Part shown: piece by piece, positions 17,601 to 25,843 of the stretch
Position numbering within the stretch: position 1 is the stretch's first letter
Layout of the letters: each line of letters starts with the position of its first letter
Origin: Hymenobacter actinosclerus
GTDB lineage: Bacteria > Bacteroidota > Bacteroidia > Cytophagales > Hymenobacteraceae
Reading direction: 5' to 3'
Assembly (NCBI RefSeq): GCF_900111515.1
Contig: NZ_FOHS01000005.1
Location: forward strand, 124,001-188,000
Length of the DNA stretch: 64,000 nt
Made by a program: the position numbers and the translations under genes
Notes under the pieces: generated by a model
Seen by the model: the letters and a program-made list of their open reading frames with translations, nothing else
What the model was told of the DNA's origin: nothing
The model's database searches: none

Positions 17601-18941
17601 TCAGGCTATCAAGGAAAGGAGAACTTCAGTTATGGCTGCCTCTTCACTTGCCAAATCATTGTTTCCTAATTGTAGTGCATAATGGTAAACCTTAGCCATA
17701 CCTATCTCCCCCATAAATGTTAGCTTGCTGGGCTTGCCCATTTCAGCTAGGGAGATAATGCCTACCACGGGCACCTGGTAACTCATTGCGTAGGCCAGAA
17801 TTTGATTAAGGTCGTCACGCTCCGGTTTCTTGGGTTTGTATTTGACATCAAACACCGCGACGGGTCTGCGGAGGGCATGCATGTCAACTTCCATAATTAC
17901 GATGTCAGGGTTTGCCATTCGAAAATCGGGGCCGTTTACGAATAGCCTCTTCCCACCACCGCCTTGTTGTTGGTCAACATTGCCATCAGCAACTTCATAC
18001 TTAGGTAACGCTTCAAGCAAGTGTTGACGCAATCCCCAACGGACGTAATCTTCGAAAATGTCATCCATCTTCCATAGCAATGAGGGCAGGGAGACATTCC
18101 CCTCATTGCTATCAAAATCCAGCCCTCGGATTCCCAGAATTAGTTGCGCGAGTTCGAGAGCAGGTAGATAATACTCTCGGGTGGGCGGCAACTTGCTGAA
18201 CACCGTGCTCAGCCGTAAATTATGAGTTGCCAGAGTGGTTACGCCGGAGAAGACCGCAAGGCAATCACGAATAGCTCCCAGCTGCTTGGTTACAAGACCA
18301 TTTTTATTGCTAGTTTGATAGGTGCTAGCAAGCACGAGCAAGGCGAGCTTAAGTAACTGGTTCGGGCTTGTATTAATGTTGCGCTCAAAGCGTGCGGTAC
18401 TTATAAGGTATCGTTTGCCCTTTGCAAGTAAGCGCGTGATCGTCTCGTTAAGCAAAATACGGCCCCTCGGGAAGGAGGTGTCCTCTTTTCGGGTTTCATA
18501 GATGTAGTGGAGACCCGATGCCCCGATAAGCTGCACCTGCCTGATAAATGCGTTGGCTAGCTCATCTCGTATTTGCCCAACGGGAACAGCTTGGGTGGCA
18601 TAGGTGCGTAGGGATTCAGGAAGGCGTTGGGGTGCTCGCCCGGATGCGGCTAGTATCCTGACCAGATTTGAAATGGGTACCCTGGGTACAATTTCCAACG
18701 TGACGTAATCGTTCAGGGGTATCAGGCCGATATAAGGGCCCGCGTGAATGACTACTTGGTCTTTGTCTGCTTGGACGCGAATGTATCCGCTTCCGATGAC
18801 ATGCGGAGAAAGCAATAAACTTCCAGTCTGTAAGTCCAGAAGTTCACCGCGATTCAAGGGCACCCGTGAGTGCTCGGAAACTTGAACCAGTCGAGGTACT
18901 TGAGGCAAACCTGAAGTACTAACTATCTCCCTTGATTCCAT
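17601..18941 (-). CDS. McrC-like nuclease subunit of a methylase-linked system
   Basis: This 446-residue McrC relative has a C-terminal PD-(D/E)XK core: NPDIVIMEVD, then AVFDVKYKPKK (Asp and Lys of the D-x-K motif), then LNQILAYAM. The N-terminal half has the McrC-type segment HAGPYIGLIPL ... LEIVPRVP. It is the last gene of a four-gene minus-strand unit: methyltransferase, 218-aa unknown, McrB-like motor (3 bp upstream), this nuclease. The arrangement resembles LlaJI- and BsuMI-type restriction-modification systems, in which McrBC-like subunits cut and a methylase protects. An IS3 copy abuts the stop codon, so the C-terminus may have been altered slightly. Confidence 0.82.
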   Translation of the reverse strand: MESREIVSTSGLPQVPRLVQVSEHSRVPLNRGELLDLQTGSLLLSPHVIGSGYIRVQADKDQVVIHAGPYIGLIPLNDYVTLEIVPRVPISNLVRILAASGRAPQRLPESLRTYATQAVPVGQIRDELANAFIRQVQLIGASGLHYIYETRKEDTSFPRGRILLNETITRLLAKGKRYLISTARFERNINTSPNQLLKLALLVLASTYQTSNKNGLVTKQLGAIRDCLAVFSGVTTLATHNLRLSTVFSKLPPTREYYLPALELAQLILGIRGLDFDSNEGNVSLPSLLWKMDDIFEDYVRWGLRQHLLEALPKYEVADGNVDQQQGGGGKRLFVNGPDFRMANPDIVIMEVDMHALRRPVAVFDVKYKPKKPERDDLNQILAYAMSYQVPVVGIISLAEMGKPSKLTFMGEIGMAKVYHYALQLGNNDLASEEAAITEVLLSLIA

Positions 18942-18944
18942 TAG

Positions 18945-20012
18945 TTAGGATAAGGCAGTTGCGCCGCTTTCCCCTGCTGGAGCATCGGGTTCGGGCTCAG
19001 CACTTGCGGCAGGTGTAGCAGCAGCTGGTGTAGTGATTACGCGCTGCCATTGCTGTTTGATTGCCGCAAGCTCAGACTCGTTGGGTATAGCACGAAATGC
19101 CCGCCGCATCAGATGCAACAGTTGGTAATTCCAGAGCCGCTCTAGGCTAGCTAAATCCCGCACACGCGCAAAGTAGCCGTGCCCTAGGTGTACTTCTGGG
19201 TTTGCATGCCGCAACAAGAAGCGAAAAAAATCACCGATCCTTCTCCGGAGATCGACCTCGACTCCATTCTCCGTCAACATGTTTTCTAACGCTTCGGGAG
19301 AAGGAGCAACTTCTACGCGGGCAAAGCGCCGCTCAAATGCAATGTCCACTTCATCAACCCCACGATCACGGTCATTCATGGTGGCCAAAATCACCAGGTT
19401 GTCTGGTACGACCAACTCCTGGCCAGAAGACAACTTGAATTTTTGACCTTTTTTATCCTGCTCGATAAAACCCAATGCTTCACCGAAAACCCGGCTGGGG
19501 TCTACGCGGCTCAATTCGTCTACCACCAGTACATGGATTTTGGGATAAGCCTTCTCGGCTTGATTACACATCTCCACAAAGTGCTTGTCTTGCAAACTAA
19601 AGCCTTCCCCGTCTGCTTTCGGAACGAATCCCTGCATAAAGTCCTCGTATTGGTACGAGGGATGAAACTGAATCATCTTGTAGCGGGATGGGTCTGACTG
19701 TGCCAGCCAGATAGCGACACGGCGGGCGGTACGGCTTTTGCCCGTACCAGGTAGACCCGCATAGATAACACCAGCGAACCCATCATCTAGGAGTTGGGCT
19801 GCTAACTTAAGGTCCGGATCCGTCGCTACATCAGCGAGCTGTTGCAAGCTGCCAAGCCGAGGACCCTCGTACTCTTCAGCAAGTGGGTCTGATGTTGGTA
19901 GAGGAGGTGACGGGGTTCCTGGAACACTAGGTAAAGGCAGCCCTACTTCAGTCGCAGTTAGTGCTCGTACCGGCCCAACAGTTAAAAAGCCATCCATAGA
20001 AGTTGCCGGCAT
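18945..20012 (-). CDS. McrB-like AAA+ motor of a methylase-linked system
   Basis: From the ATG at 20010-20012 the protein has 355 residues; this start lies 1 bp past the upstream stop (20014-20016), which suggests translational coupling. A longer in-frame start at 20132 would overlap the upstream gene by over 100 bp. Walker A is GLPGTGKS (residues 86-93), Walker B VLVVDELSR, and the McrB sensor motif appears as MNDRDRGVDE in place of MNTADRS. There is no N-terminal base-reading domain of any size, only a Pro-rich linker, so target reading probably lies in another subunit. It works with the McrC-like gene 3 bp downstream. Confidence 0.82.
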   Translation of the reverse strand: MPATSMDGFLTVGPVRALTATEVGLPLPSVPGTPSPPLPTSDPLAEEYEGPRLGSLQQLADVATDPDLKLAAQLLDDGFAGVIYAGLPGTGKSRTARRVAIWLAQSDPSRYKMIQFHPSYQYEDFMQGFVPKADGEGFSLQDKHFVEMCNQAEKAYPKIHVLVVDELSRVDPSRVFGEALGFIEQDKKGQKFKLSSGQELVVPDNLVILATMNDRDRGVDEVDIAFERRFARVEVAPSPEALENMLTENGVEVDLRRRIGDFFRFLLRHANPEVHLGHGYFARVRDLASLERLWNYQLLHLMRRAFRAIPNESELAAIKQQWQRVITTPAAATPAASAEPEPDAPAGESGATALS

Positions 20013-20013
20013 A

Positions 20014-20670
20014 CTATTGCTCAAGGGGGTGGGTTGTAGTAAAAGTGGTGAACCAATCCAGCGAATCAGAACCCTCTTCTGGAGTATAATCAGCGTAGAG
20101 GACTTTGTATGCCTCGGTAGGCGAGCCGTCATTCTCTAGGTAGCCGAATTCCTGCTGGAAAGCGCGAATTAAACTGCCAACCGTTGGTGTAGCACTCGTG
20201 ATGCCACGGTCCCTATATAAAAATACAGCCAAGGGTAAAACGGGTATTTGCCGGCCTGCTGCTAAGTATTGTCGGGCTGCAATCCAATGTTGCGGGTTCA
20301 AGTTGTAAAGGCCATCAGAAATGGTCAGTACCTGTAACAAAGGGCTAACCCCTCGCAGTGAACTAGGGGCATAGGAGCCTGCTAAATTGCCGCTTATCCA
20401 GAGTTTGGTGTCAGCTGCAACAAAGGGATTGATGTACGGCCGATTCTCTGGAGCATCACCAAGGGCCAAGAATTCCTTGAAGAACTCGTTGTAATGGAAA
20501 GGCAACCCCGTCAGTTTTCCGAGTTGTGCAGCGGTGCGCTGCAGGCATAAGTAACCAGCTAGGGTAGAGTGTGCTTTGATGTTGCGGAGCACCTCCAAGC
20601 TGTCTTTAACCTTGCTGGGGTTCAACACGAAAAGTGGCTGCACGGCTTGTGGAAGGCTTGGGGTGTTCAT
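20014..20670 (-). CDS. Uncharacterised 218-aa protein between methylase and McrB-like gene
   Basis: I do not recognise this protein. It is soluble-looking, with no signal peptide or membrane segment, and has a mixed helix/strand profile. Possible landmarks are LPFHYNEFF and HWIAARQYLA, the latter resembling a winged-helix or accessory DNA-binding segment. It starts 23 bp after the methylase stop and ends 1 bp before the motor start, so it is part of the same operon. Because the motor lacks a reading domain, this protein is a reasonable candidate for the target-recognition subunit; that is inference from position. Confidence 0.6.
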   Translation of the reverse strand: MNTPSLPQAVQPLFVLNPSKVKDSLEVLRNIKAHSTLAGYLCLQRTAAQLGKLTGLPFHYNEFFKEFLALGDAPENRPYINPFVAADTKLWISGNLAGSYAPSSLRGVSPLLQVLTISDGLYNLNPQHWIAARQYLAAGRQIPVLPLAVFLYRDRGITSATPTVGSLIRAFQQEFGYLENDGSPTEAYKVLYADYTPEEGSDSLDWFTTFTTTHPLEQ

Positions 20671-20693
20671 GGACGCAAGTAAAGGGCTAGAGA

Positions 20694-21881
20694 CTACACT
20701 GCTGGATTCAGGTCGATGCCGTAGGCCGAGTGGCCCAAGCGTGCAGCTACATCCAACGTGGTACCAGTGCCAACGAAAGGATCCAAGACTACGCTGGGGA
20801 CCATCTCACCTTGCCCACAAGCGCAAGCTTTCCATCCCGTTGTAACACGCTTGGCGAAGGTGAACTCTCGGAAGTAGCCACCAAGAACTTTTTTGGCGTG
20901 TTTCGCTAATCGCTGCACTTCTTCGGAGTTTCGACCGGTACCATTCTGATAAGACTTGGCTTTACCAGCATCCGTGATACCAGTGGCTTGGATAGCTGCA
21001 ATATGCTCAGGTCCTAACCCATGCTCTAGAGCGAGTTGCATGGCGCGACGGGCTTGGGGACGTGATTCGTCCAGTTCTGCCGTACGTTTCCATTCCCGTT
21101 CAAGCGGGGTCCCACAATGCGAGCAGACAGAATAAGGGCACGCCAGCGTTATAGCGCGTTCCACTATCTCACTAGGAAAAGGGGCCAAATGGCCACCGGT
21201 GTCCCTCTCTAAACCCACGTACCAGATGTCCCCCGGATTAGATCCGTTTCCGTACTTCTGGGAGTAACCATGCAGGTCGTAGTAGTAATTGGGTTTGAGT
21301 ACGAGGTGAATAATGTACTCATGCCGTGATGCCAGACGGTTTTTAGCAGGCTCCGGCATTCCACTAGTTTTAGCCCAGATAATGCGGTTTCTAACAATCC
21401 ATCCATCATCCACGGCTGCGGCCTCAATCCGTCCAGGTATACCCACCAAGCTTCTCTTATGATAGGTATCACCAACATTTAAGAAGATGGATCCCGTATT
21501 CTTAAGCACTTTTTTCCAATCCCTCATCGCACCGATAAGCGCCTGCACGTATTCTGCAGGCGTCGCTTCTTGGCCCAATTGATCAGCGTGCCCATAATCC
21601 CGCTTCTGCCAATACGGTGGAGAGGTCACAATAAGGTCAACCGACTTAGCAGGAATAACGGATGAAACGCGAGTGGCATCCCCGAGAATCCGTTGAACAA
21701 AGGCTGGTTGTGAAGAAGCAGGAGGAGGCATGTCTACCGATGCCTCAACGGACACAAGCCTCACTGCGGGCTTGCCTTCACTCACCTTGGGCTGGTGCAG
21801 GCCAATGTCACCTTGTATATATAGTGGAGAAGCTGTAATAGCCTCTTTTTGACGTCGGGTTGGAGCAGTCATTGTTGTCAT
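20694..21881 (-). CDS. Site-specific DNA methyltransferase (N4/N6 amino type)
   Basis: This 395-residue amino-methyltransferase has a beta-class order: the catalytic motif TSPPYWQKRDYG (SPPY at 87-90) comes first and the AdoMet-binding motif DPFVGTGTT comes last (about 367-375). SPPY is more usual for N4-cytosine than N6-adenine enzymes. A Cys-rich insert (CSHCGTPLE ... CACGQGE) may bind zinc and contribute to target reading. The protein stops at GIDLNPAV, about 15 residues shorter than most relatives, whose C-terminal helix normally follows. As first gene of the four-gene unit it should protect host sites from the McrBC-like nuclease. Confidence 0.85.
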   Translation of the reverse strand: MTTMTAPTRRQKEAITASPLYIQGDIGLHQPKVSEGKPAVRLVSVEASVDMPPPASSQPAFVQRILGDATRVSSVIPAKSVDLIVTSPPYWQKRDYGHADQLGQEATPAEYVQALIGAMRDWKKVLKNTGSIFLNVGDTYHKRSLVGIPGRIEAAAVDDGWIVRNRIIWAKTSGMPEPAKNRLASRHEYIIHLVLKPNYYYDLHGYSQKYGNGSNPGDIWYVGLERDTGGHLAPFPSEIVERAITLACPYSVCSHCGTPLEREWKRTAELDESRPQARRAMQLALEHGLGPEHIAAIQATGITDAGKAKSYQNGTGRNSEEVQRLAKHAKKVLGGYFREFTFAKRVTTGWKACACGQGEMVPSVVLDPFVGTGTTLDVAARLGHSAYGIDLNPAV

Positions 21882-21985
21882 TTCAGACGAAAGTTAAGCC
21901 CATTCTTGTCAGGAATCGTTACGGTGTGCTATTGAATTTAGCAAAGCGTTGTGCTATAAATAATAGCTTCCAGAAACTGGAGCCC

Positions 21986-22948
21986 TTATAAGCCCAATTT
22001 CTGTGCGGCGTTATGTTGCCGGACATCATCAATACGGGTGTAGCGTCGAATCATGGCGCTAGTCTTATGCTTGGTCTGATTCATCACCTCTGAGTCATCA
22101 GCTCCTGCTAGTTTGGCCACCGTTACGAAGGACGCTCGTAAGGAGTGAGCGGAGTAGTCCGGCCCCAAGTAGCGTTGCACCACGGCGTTGATGCTTTTAT
22201 CCGACAACCGCGCCTGCGTCACTCGCTCGCCCTTGCGTAACGACACGAACACCGGCCCCGTTTCGCGGCCCAGCTGCTGCACCCAGGCCTGCAGTGAGCG
22301 GATGGGACATACCTTAGCTTCGGGCGAATAGAAGATGGCTTTTTCCTCGTGCTGGCCCAGCTGGTTGGTTTTGCTGCGGGCCAGTGAAACGATGACGCAC
22401 TCCTCTGTGAAGCACAGGTTCTCCAGGTTCAGCTCCGAGAGCTCGGAGCGCCGAAACGCTCCAGTAAAGCCCAATAGTAGAATCGCCCGGTCGCGCAGAC
22501 CTGCCACCGTCTTGATATCAATTTCGCGCACCAGGCGCTTGAGTTGATTCAGAGTAAAAGCGGGCGCCTGCTTTTGCCGAATCCCATGCACGCGGGCGAT
22601 ACCATCGAGCAGGACTTTGAACTGCTTGTTGTCCGTCGGGCAGTACAGGCCGCGTAGCACGTGGGCCTTGTTGATGGCCGAGAGGTGGCGCTGGAGTGTG
22701 GCTACTTTTTTGCCCGCATCGGCCAGGTAGGTCACGTAGCCGGCGAGCGTATCGACGGTGGCCGGCAGCGGCTCGAGCTCATTGGCCTGACACCAGTGCG
22801 AGTAGTGACGCAGATCGGACGCGTAGGCTTTGGCCGTGTTGGGCGCGCCGCTCAGGCCGGCTTCGACGTAGCGAGCAGTCTGCTCGGAGAGGCTGGCCAG
22901 CGAGGCGGCGGTGCTTTGGTGAAGGGCGGGCAGCGTGACCGATTTCAT
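21986..22948 (-). CDS. Tyrosine recombinase, intact
   Basis: This 320-residue phage-integrase-family recombinase has an N-terminal SAM-like core-binding domain (residues ~20-115) and a C-terminal catalytic domain. All catalytic residues are present: Arg167 (FRRSEL), Lys193, His268 and Arg271 (HSLRAS), His294 and the nucleophile Tyr303 (RRYTRI). It is transcribed away from a close paralogue at 23147; between them lie two 33-bp inverted repeats that look like its crossover sites. The two genes share the sequence just upstream of their start codons (TATATAGGTC/ACATATAGGTC before ATG), so the pair arose by inverted duplication. Confidence 0.92.
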   Translation of the reverse strand: MKSVTLPALHQSTAASLASLSEQTARYVEAGLSGAPNTAKAYASDLRHYSHWCQANELEPLPATVDTLAGYVTYLADAGKKVATLQRHLSAINKAHVLRGLYCPTDNKQFKVLLDGIARVHGIRQKQAPAFTLNQLKRLVREIDIKTVAGLRDRAILLLGFTGAFRRSELSELNLENLCFTEECVIVSLARSKTNQLGQHEEKAIFYSPEAKVCPIRSLQAWVQQLGRETGPVFVSLRKGERVTQARLSDKSINAVVQRYLGPDYSAHSLRASFVTVAKLAGADDSEVMNQTKHKTSAMIRRYTRIDDVRQHNAAQKLGL

Positions 22949-23007
22949 GCGACCTATATGTAAAGGAGTAGCGACCCCGAAAATGGGCTGATTTTCAAAG
23001 ATAATGA

Positions 23008-23040
23008 TAGGTTCCGATAAGTAAACTTTATCGGAACCTA
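23008..23040. repeat. loxP-like recombination site 1 (13-7-13)
   Basis: Arms TAGGTTCCGATAA and TTATCGGAACCTA are perfect inverted repeats around the 7-nt spacer GTAAACT. This is the geometry of core sites for tyrosine recombinases (13-bp arms, 6-8-bp asymmetric spacer). It lies between two divergent recombinase genes. Confidence 0.7.
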
Positions 23041-23056
23041 TGTACTCGGTAACGGA

Positions 23057-23089
23057 TAAGGCCCGATAACCTTCTCTTATCAGACCTTA
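23057..23089. repeat. loxP-like recombination site 2 (13-7-13)
   Basis: Arms TAAGGCCCGATAA and TTATCAGACCTTA, spacer CCTTCTC, 11 of 13 arm positions symmetrical. Arm sequence and spacing parallel site 1, whose centre is 49 bp away. Either could alternatively act as an operator or terminator hairpin for the flanking genes. Confidence 0.65.
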
Positions 23090-23146
23090 TTGCTATATTC
23101 CCTTTTCAGACCAAAAAGTTGTTGATTACTCCTGTATATAGGTCAC

Positions 23147-24093
23147 ATGGAAAAATCGTCTGAGCTCTCGATTCCCGGTAACACTTCGCCGGCGCTGGCA
23201 CAACTGGTGGAGCATACGTCGCGCTACATCGAGGCTGGCCTGAGCGGCGCGGCCAACACGGTGAAAGCGTACGCCGGGGATTGGAAACGCTTCGGGGATT
23301 GGTGCGCCGAACACGGACTGGAATCGCTGCCGGCGTCGGTCGAAACGCTGGCGGGATTCGTGACCCACTTGGCCGAAACTGATAAGAAAGTGGCGACCAT
23401 CCAACGCCACTGCGCGGCAGTGGCTAAGGCCCATGTATTGCGCGGACTTGATTCGCCTACGGATGACAAGAAATTTAAGGTGCTGATGGAAGGGATTGGC
23501 CGGGTTAAAGGCGTGCGGCAGAAACAGGCACCCGCCTTTACGCTGGCCAACTTCAAGCGCACGGTCAAAAGCATTGATGGCAAAACGCTGGCGGTTTTCG
23601 TGACCGAGTTATTCTGCTGCTATGTTTTACCGGGGCTTTTCGACGTTCTGAGTTGGCGGCTTTGAATATTGAGGACTTATCGTTTTCCGGGGAAGGGCTG
23701 ATTGTCAATCTGGCCAAGAGCAAAACGAACCAGTACAGCGCGGCCGAGGAAAAGGCTATTTTCTATTCCCCGGATTTCAAGTTGTGCCCTATTCGCACGT
23801 TGGAGGCCTGGATAAAGGGGTTGGACCATACTACGGGACCGGTATTTGTATCCTTTCGCAAGGGCGAGCGCTTGACTGAGCGGCGGCTTACGGATAAACA
23901 CCTCAACTTGATTGTGCAGCGCTATTTAGGGCCAAATTATTCTGCTTCCTTTGTCACCGTGGCGAAGCTAGCTGGAGCGGATGACTCGGAGGTGATGAAC
24001 CAAACGAAGCACAAGACGAGTGAAATGATTCGCCGCTACACCCGCATTGATGATGTGCGCCAACATAACGCTGCTCAAAAACTAGGTCTGTAA
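23147..24093 (+). pseudogene. Tyrosine recombinase paralogue, frameshifted and catalytically dead
   Basis: This is a close paralogue of the recombinase at 21986, read divergently. The frame breaks near 23585: the first part (23147-23665) runs into an unrelated tail, and the catalytic half continues in another frame (GFRDRVILLLCFTGAFRRSEL, then to 24093), consistent with a 1-bp deletion. Independently, the active site has lost the five residues AHSLR by an in-frame deletion (NYSASFVTVAK where the paralogue has DYSAHSLRASFVTVAK), removing the catalytic His and second Arg. Tyr and the first Arg remain. It might still have bound DNA before the frameshift. Confidence 0.88.
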
Positions 24094-24230
24094 CAACCTC
24101 TGCACCTATGTCTAATTACATTTGATTATCAGCACATTGATGATTAGCCCCACGAGGTAGTACCAGCTGAACTTCCTTCTTTAATTACAAATCCTACTTT
24201 GGGCATAATCCATAATGCAGGACTGCTTGT

Positions 24231-25160
24231 ATGATTGTTGACCTCCCCACATCCAAGGATTTTGAGAACATAGCCCGCGAATGGTTCTTACATGCATTTG
24301 ATATCCTTTACGACTACGGCATAGAAGAACGGGACATTTCGCACTTAGGACTCTCTCAATATAAGTTTAATAAAACTAAGCTTTCTTCAATAATTGTACT
24401 AGTTCATCAGTCCTTTGAGGCCACATTGAAAGCAACCGTTTGTAATCTAACGCCCTTGCTTTTACTTGACCTGAAACCAAGTGACTGGCCAACTTTACCG
24501 GGAGTTAAGGATAAAAGCTTCGATGGGCTGATGACCATCGGAGCAGAAGCCCTGATTAAGGTTTTCTGCGCTGTTAATACAGACGTAGAAGCTACAAAGA
24601 ACTTAGTTCCTCTTTTTCAGGAAGTCAGAACAATAAGAAACCAAATTGTTCATAGTTTATATAAAGAGGAGCTAAATACCTTTTATCTGCTTGATCTACT
24701 ATTTAGGGTATCTGAGCAGCTTTTCCATACTGATTTATTTGCTCTCTTAAGAACAAGAGACGGTGACTTCCCCAACGAGGAGTTTTTCGCGAACAACCCG
24801 CACTTAGAAGATGATAGCCAAGGCACAAATCTAGAAATCCGTTATCGTCTTCAATCTTGGGCAGAAGAAGTGCTTGGGAACAAGAAGCTGCAATCCTACC
24901 TCAAAAACAAAGGTCGAGCTTATAACTGCTGTTTTTGCTGGAGCACAATTGACCGGTACGAAACCAAAACAGCTTACTTGCGGCCAAACTCGTCAGTTTC
25001 CAAAACTATTTATTGTTCAAACTGCCTTGATTGTTACCCCGTTATGAGAGCTTCTTGTTTAGATAAAAATTGTAAAGGCAATGTGCTTTATGAAGAGGGC
25101 AAGGGAAAATTAGTCTGTTTAACTTGTGGAACAGAGGGTAGTGCTCCAGATAGCCTTTAG
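24231..25160 (+). CDS. Predicted HEPN-domain protein with C-terminal zinc ribbons
   Basis: This 309-residue protein is rich in helices in its first 200 residues and contains RNQIVH at 136-141, the R-N-x3-H motif of HEPN ribonucleases. The last ~80 residues have several Cys pairs (CCFC near 233, YCSNC, CLDKNCKG, CLTCG), which read as one or two zinc ribbons. HEPN proteins typically cleave RNA in toxin-antitoxin or abortive-infection systems. The gene is AT-rich compared with the rest of the window and lies beside recombinase genes, suggesting transfer. No partner antitoxin is evident, unless the short gene at 25253 is one. Confidence 0.6.
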   Translation: MIVDLPTSKDFENIAREWFLHAFDILYDYGIEERDISHLGLSQYKFNKTKLSSIIVLVHQSFEATLKATVCNLTPLLLLDLKPSDWPTLPGVKDKSFDGLMTIGAEALIKVFCAVNTDVEATKNLVPLFQEVRTIRNQIVHSLYKEELNTFYLLDLLFRVSEQLFHTDLFALLRTRDGDFPNEEFFANNPHLEDDSQGTNLEIRYRLQSWAEEVLGNKKLQSYLKNKGRAYNCCFCWSTIDRYETKTAYLRPNSSVSKTIYCSNCLDCYPVMRASCLDKNCKGNVLYEEGKGKLVCLTCGTEGSAPDSL

Positions 25161-25252
25161 CCATATTTGGGCATTATTATGTAAAGCCCAATAAACCACA
25201 CAAGACTGCTAAAAACGCAATTCATATATTGCTGTAAATCACAACGCTGCCT

Positions 25253-25492
25253 TTGGACCTCGAACGATTCCGGGAGCTACAAGAAGTATCTGAAGGGACA
25301 ACTGTGCGTGACAGATGCGATTTTCATAAAAACTACTTTCAGTGGATTGCTGATGAAAATGTTGAAGAGCTTGCTAAATACGTGGTCCGTTCCTATCAAC
25401 AAATGTGTTCGGGTGCCTTAAATACAGCTCTGCGAAGGCAGGGCTGGGAGCTTACAGCTGCGCATAGCCTTAGAACTCAAATACTCAATTGA
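25253..25492 (+). CDS. Short unknown gene cut by IS3 copy B
   Basis: This 79-codon frame starts with TTG; there is no ATG. Its stop is formed at the junction with IS3 copy B (TGA of the inverted-repeat end TGAGGTGG), so the original gene was probably longer. The protein is helical and charged with no recognisable motif. It follows the HEPN/zinc-ribbon gene by 92 bp and might have been its partner. It should be regarded as a truncated gene. Confidence 0.4.
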   Translation: MDLERFRELQEVSEGTTVRDRCDFHKNYFQWIADENVEELAKYVVRSYQQMCSGALNTALRRQGWELTAAHSLRTQILN

Positions 25493-25540
25493 GGTGGTCT
25501 AGCTAAAACAGACAGTGCGAAGTCTTACCTTCCACTGCCC

Positions 25541-25843
25541 ATGACCGAGAAACTAAATCTTAGTGGTTTACCTGCCACGCGCAAGAAATATACGCCCGCT
25601 TTTAAAGCCGAGTGCGTGCGCCAAGTCGCGGCCGGAGCCCGACAGACGGACGTGGCCCGCGCCCAAGGCCTTTCGCCGGCCTTGCTCGGCCGCTGGCAGC
25701 GCGAGGCCCTAAAAGCCGCCGTGCCCAGCAGCGCCGAGCGCAAGGAAATCAAACAGCTACGCGCCGAACTGCGGCGCGTGGAAATGGAGCGGGACATTTT
25801 AAAAAAAGTCGTGACCATCTTTGCGCAACCGCCTCAGTCATGA
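25541..25843 (+). CDS. IS3-family OrfA (HTH)
   Basis: This 100-residue OrfA has a helix-turn-helix (CVRQVAAGARQTDVARAQGL) and a C-terminal leucine-zipper-like helix (IKQLRAELRRVEMERDILKK). It binds the element ends and, by -1 frameshifting at AAAAAAAG, provides the N-terminus of the OrfAB transposase. The OrfB start overlaps its end by 4 bp. Confidence 0.88.
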   Translation: MTEKLNLSGLPATRKKYTPAFKAECVRQVAAGARQTDVARAQGLSPALLGRWQREALKAAVPSSAERKEIKQLRAELRRVEMERDILKKVVTIFAQPPQS

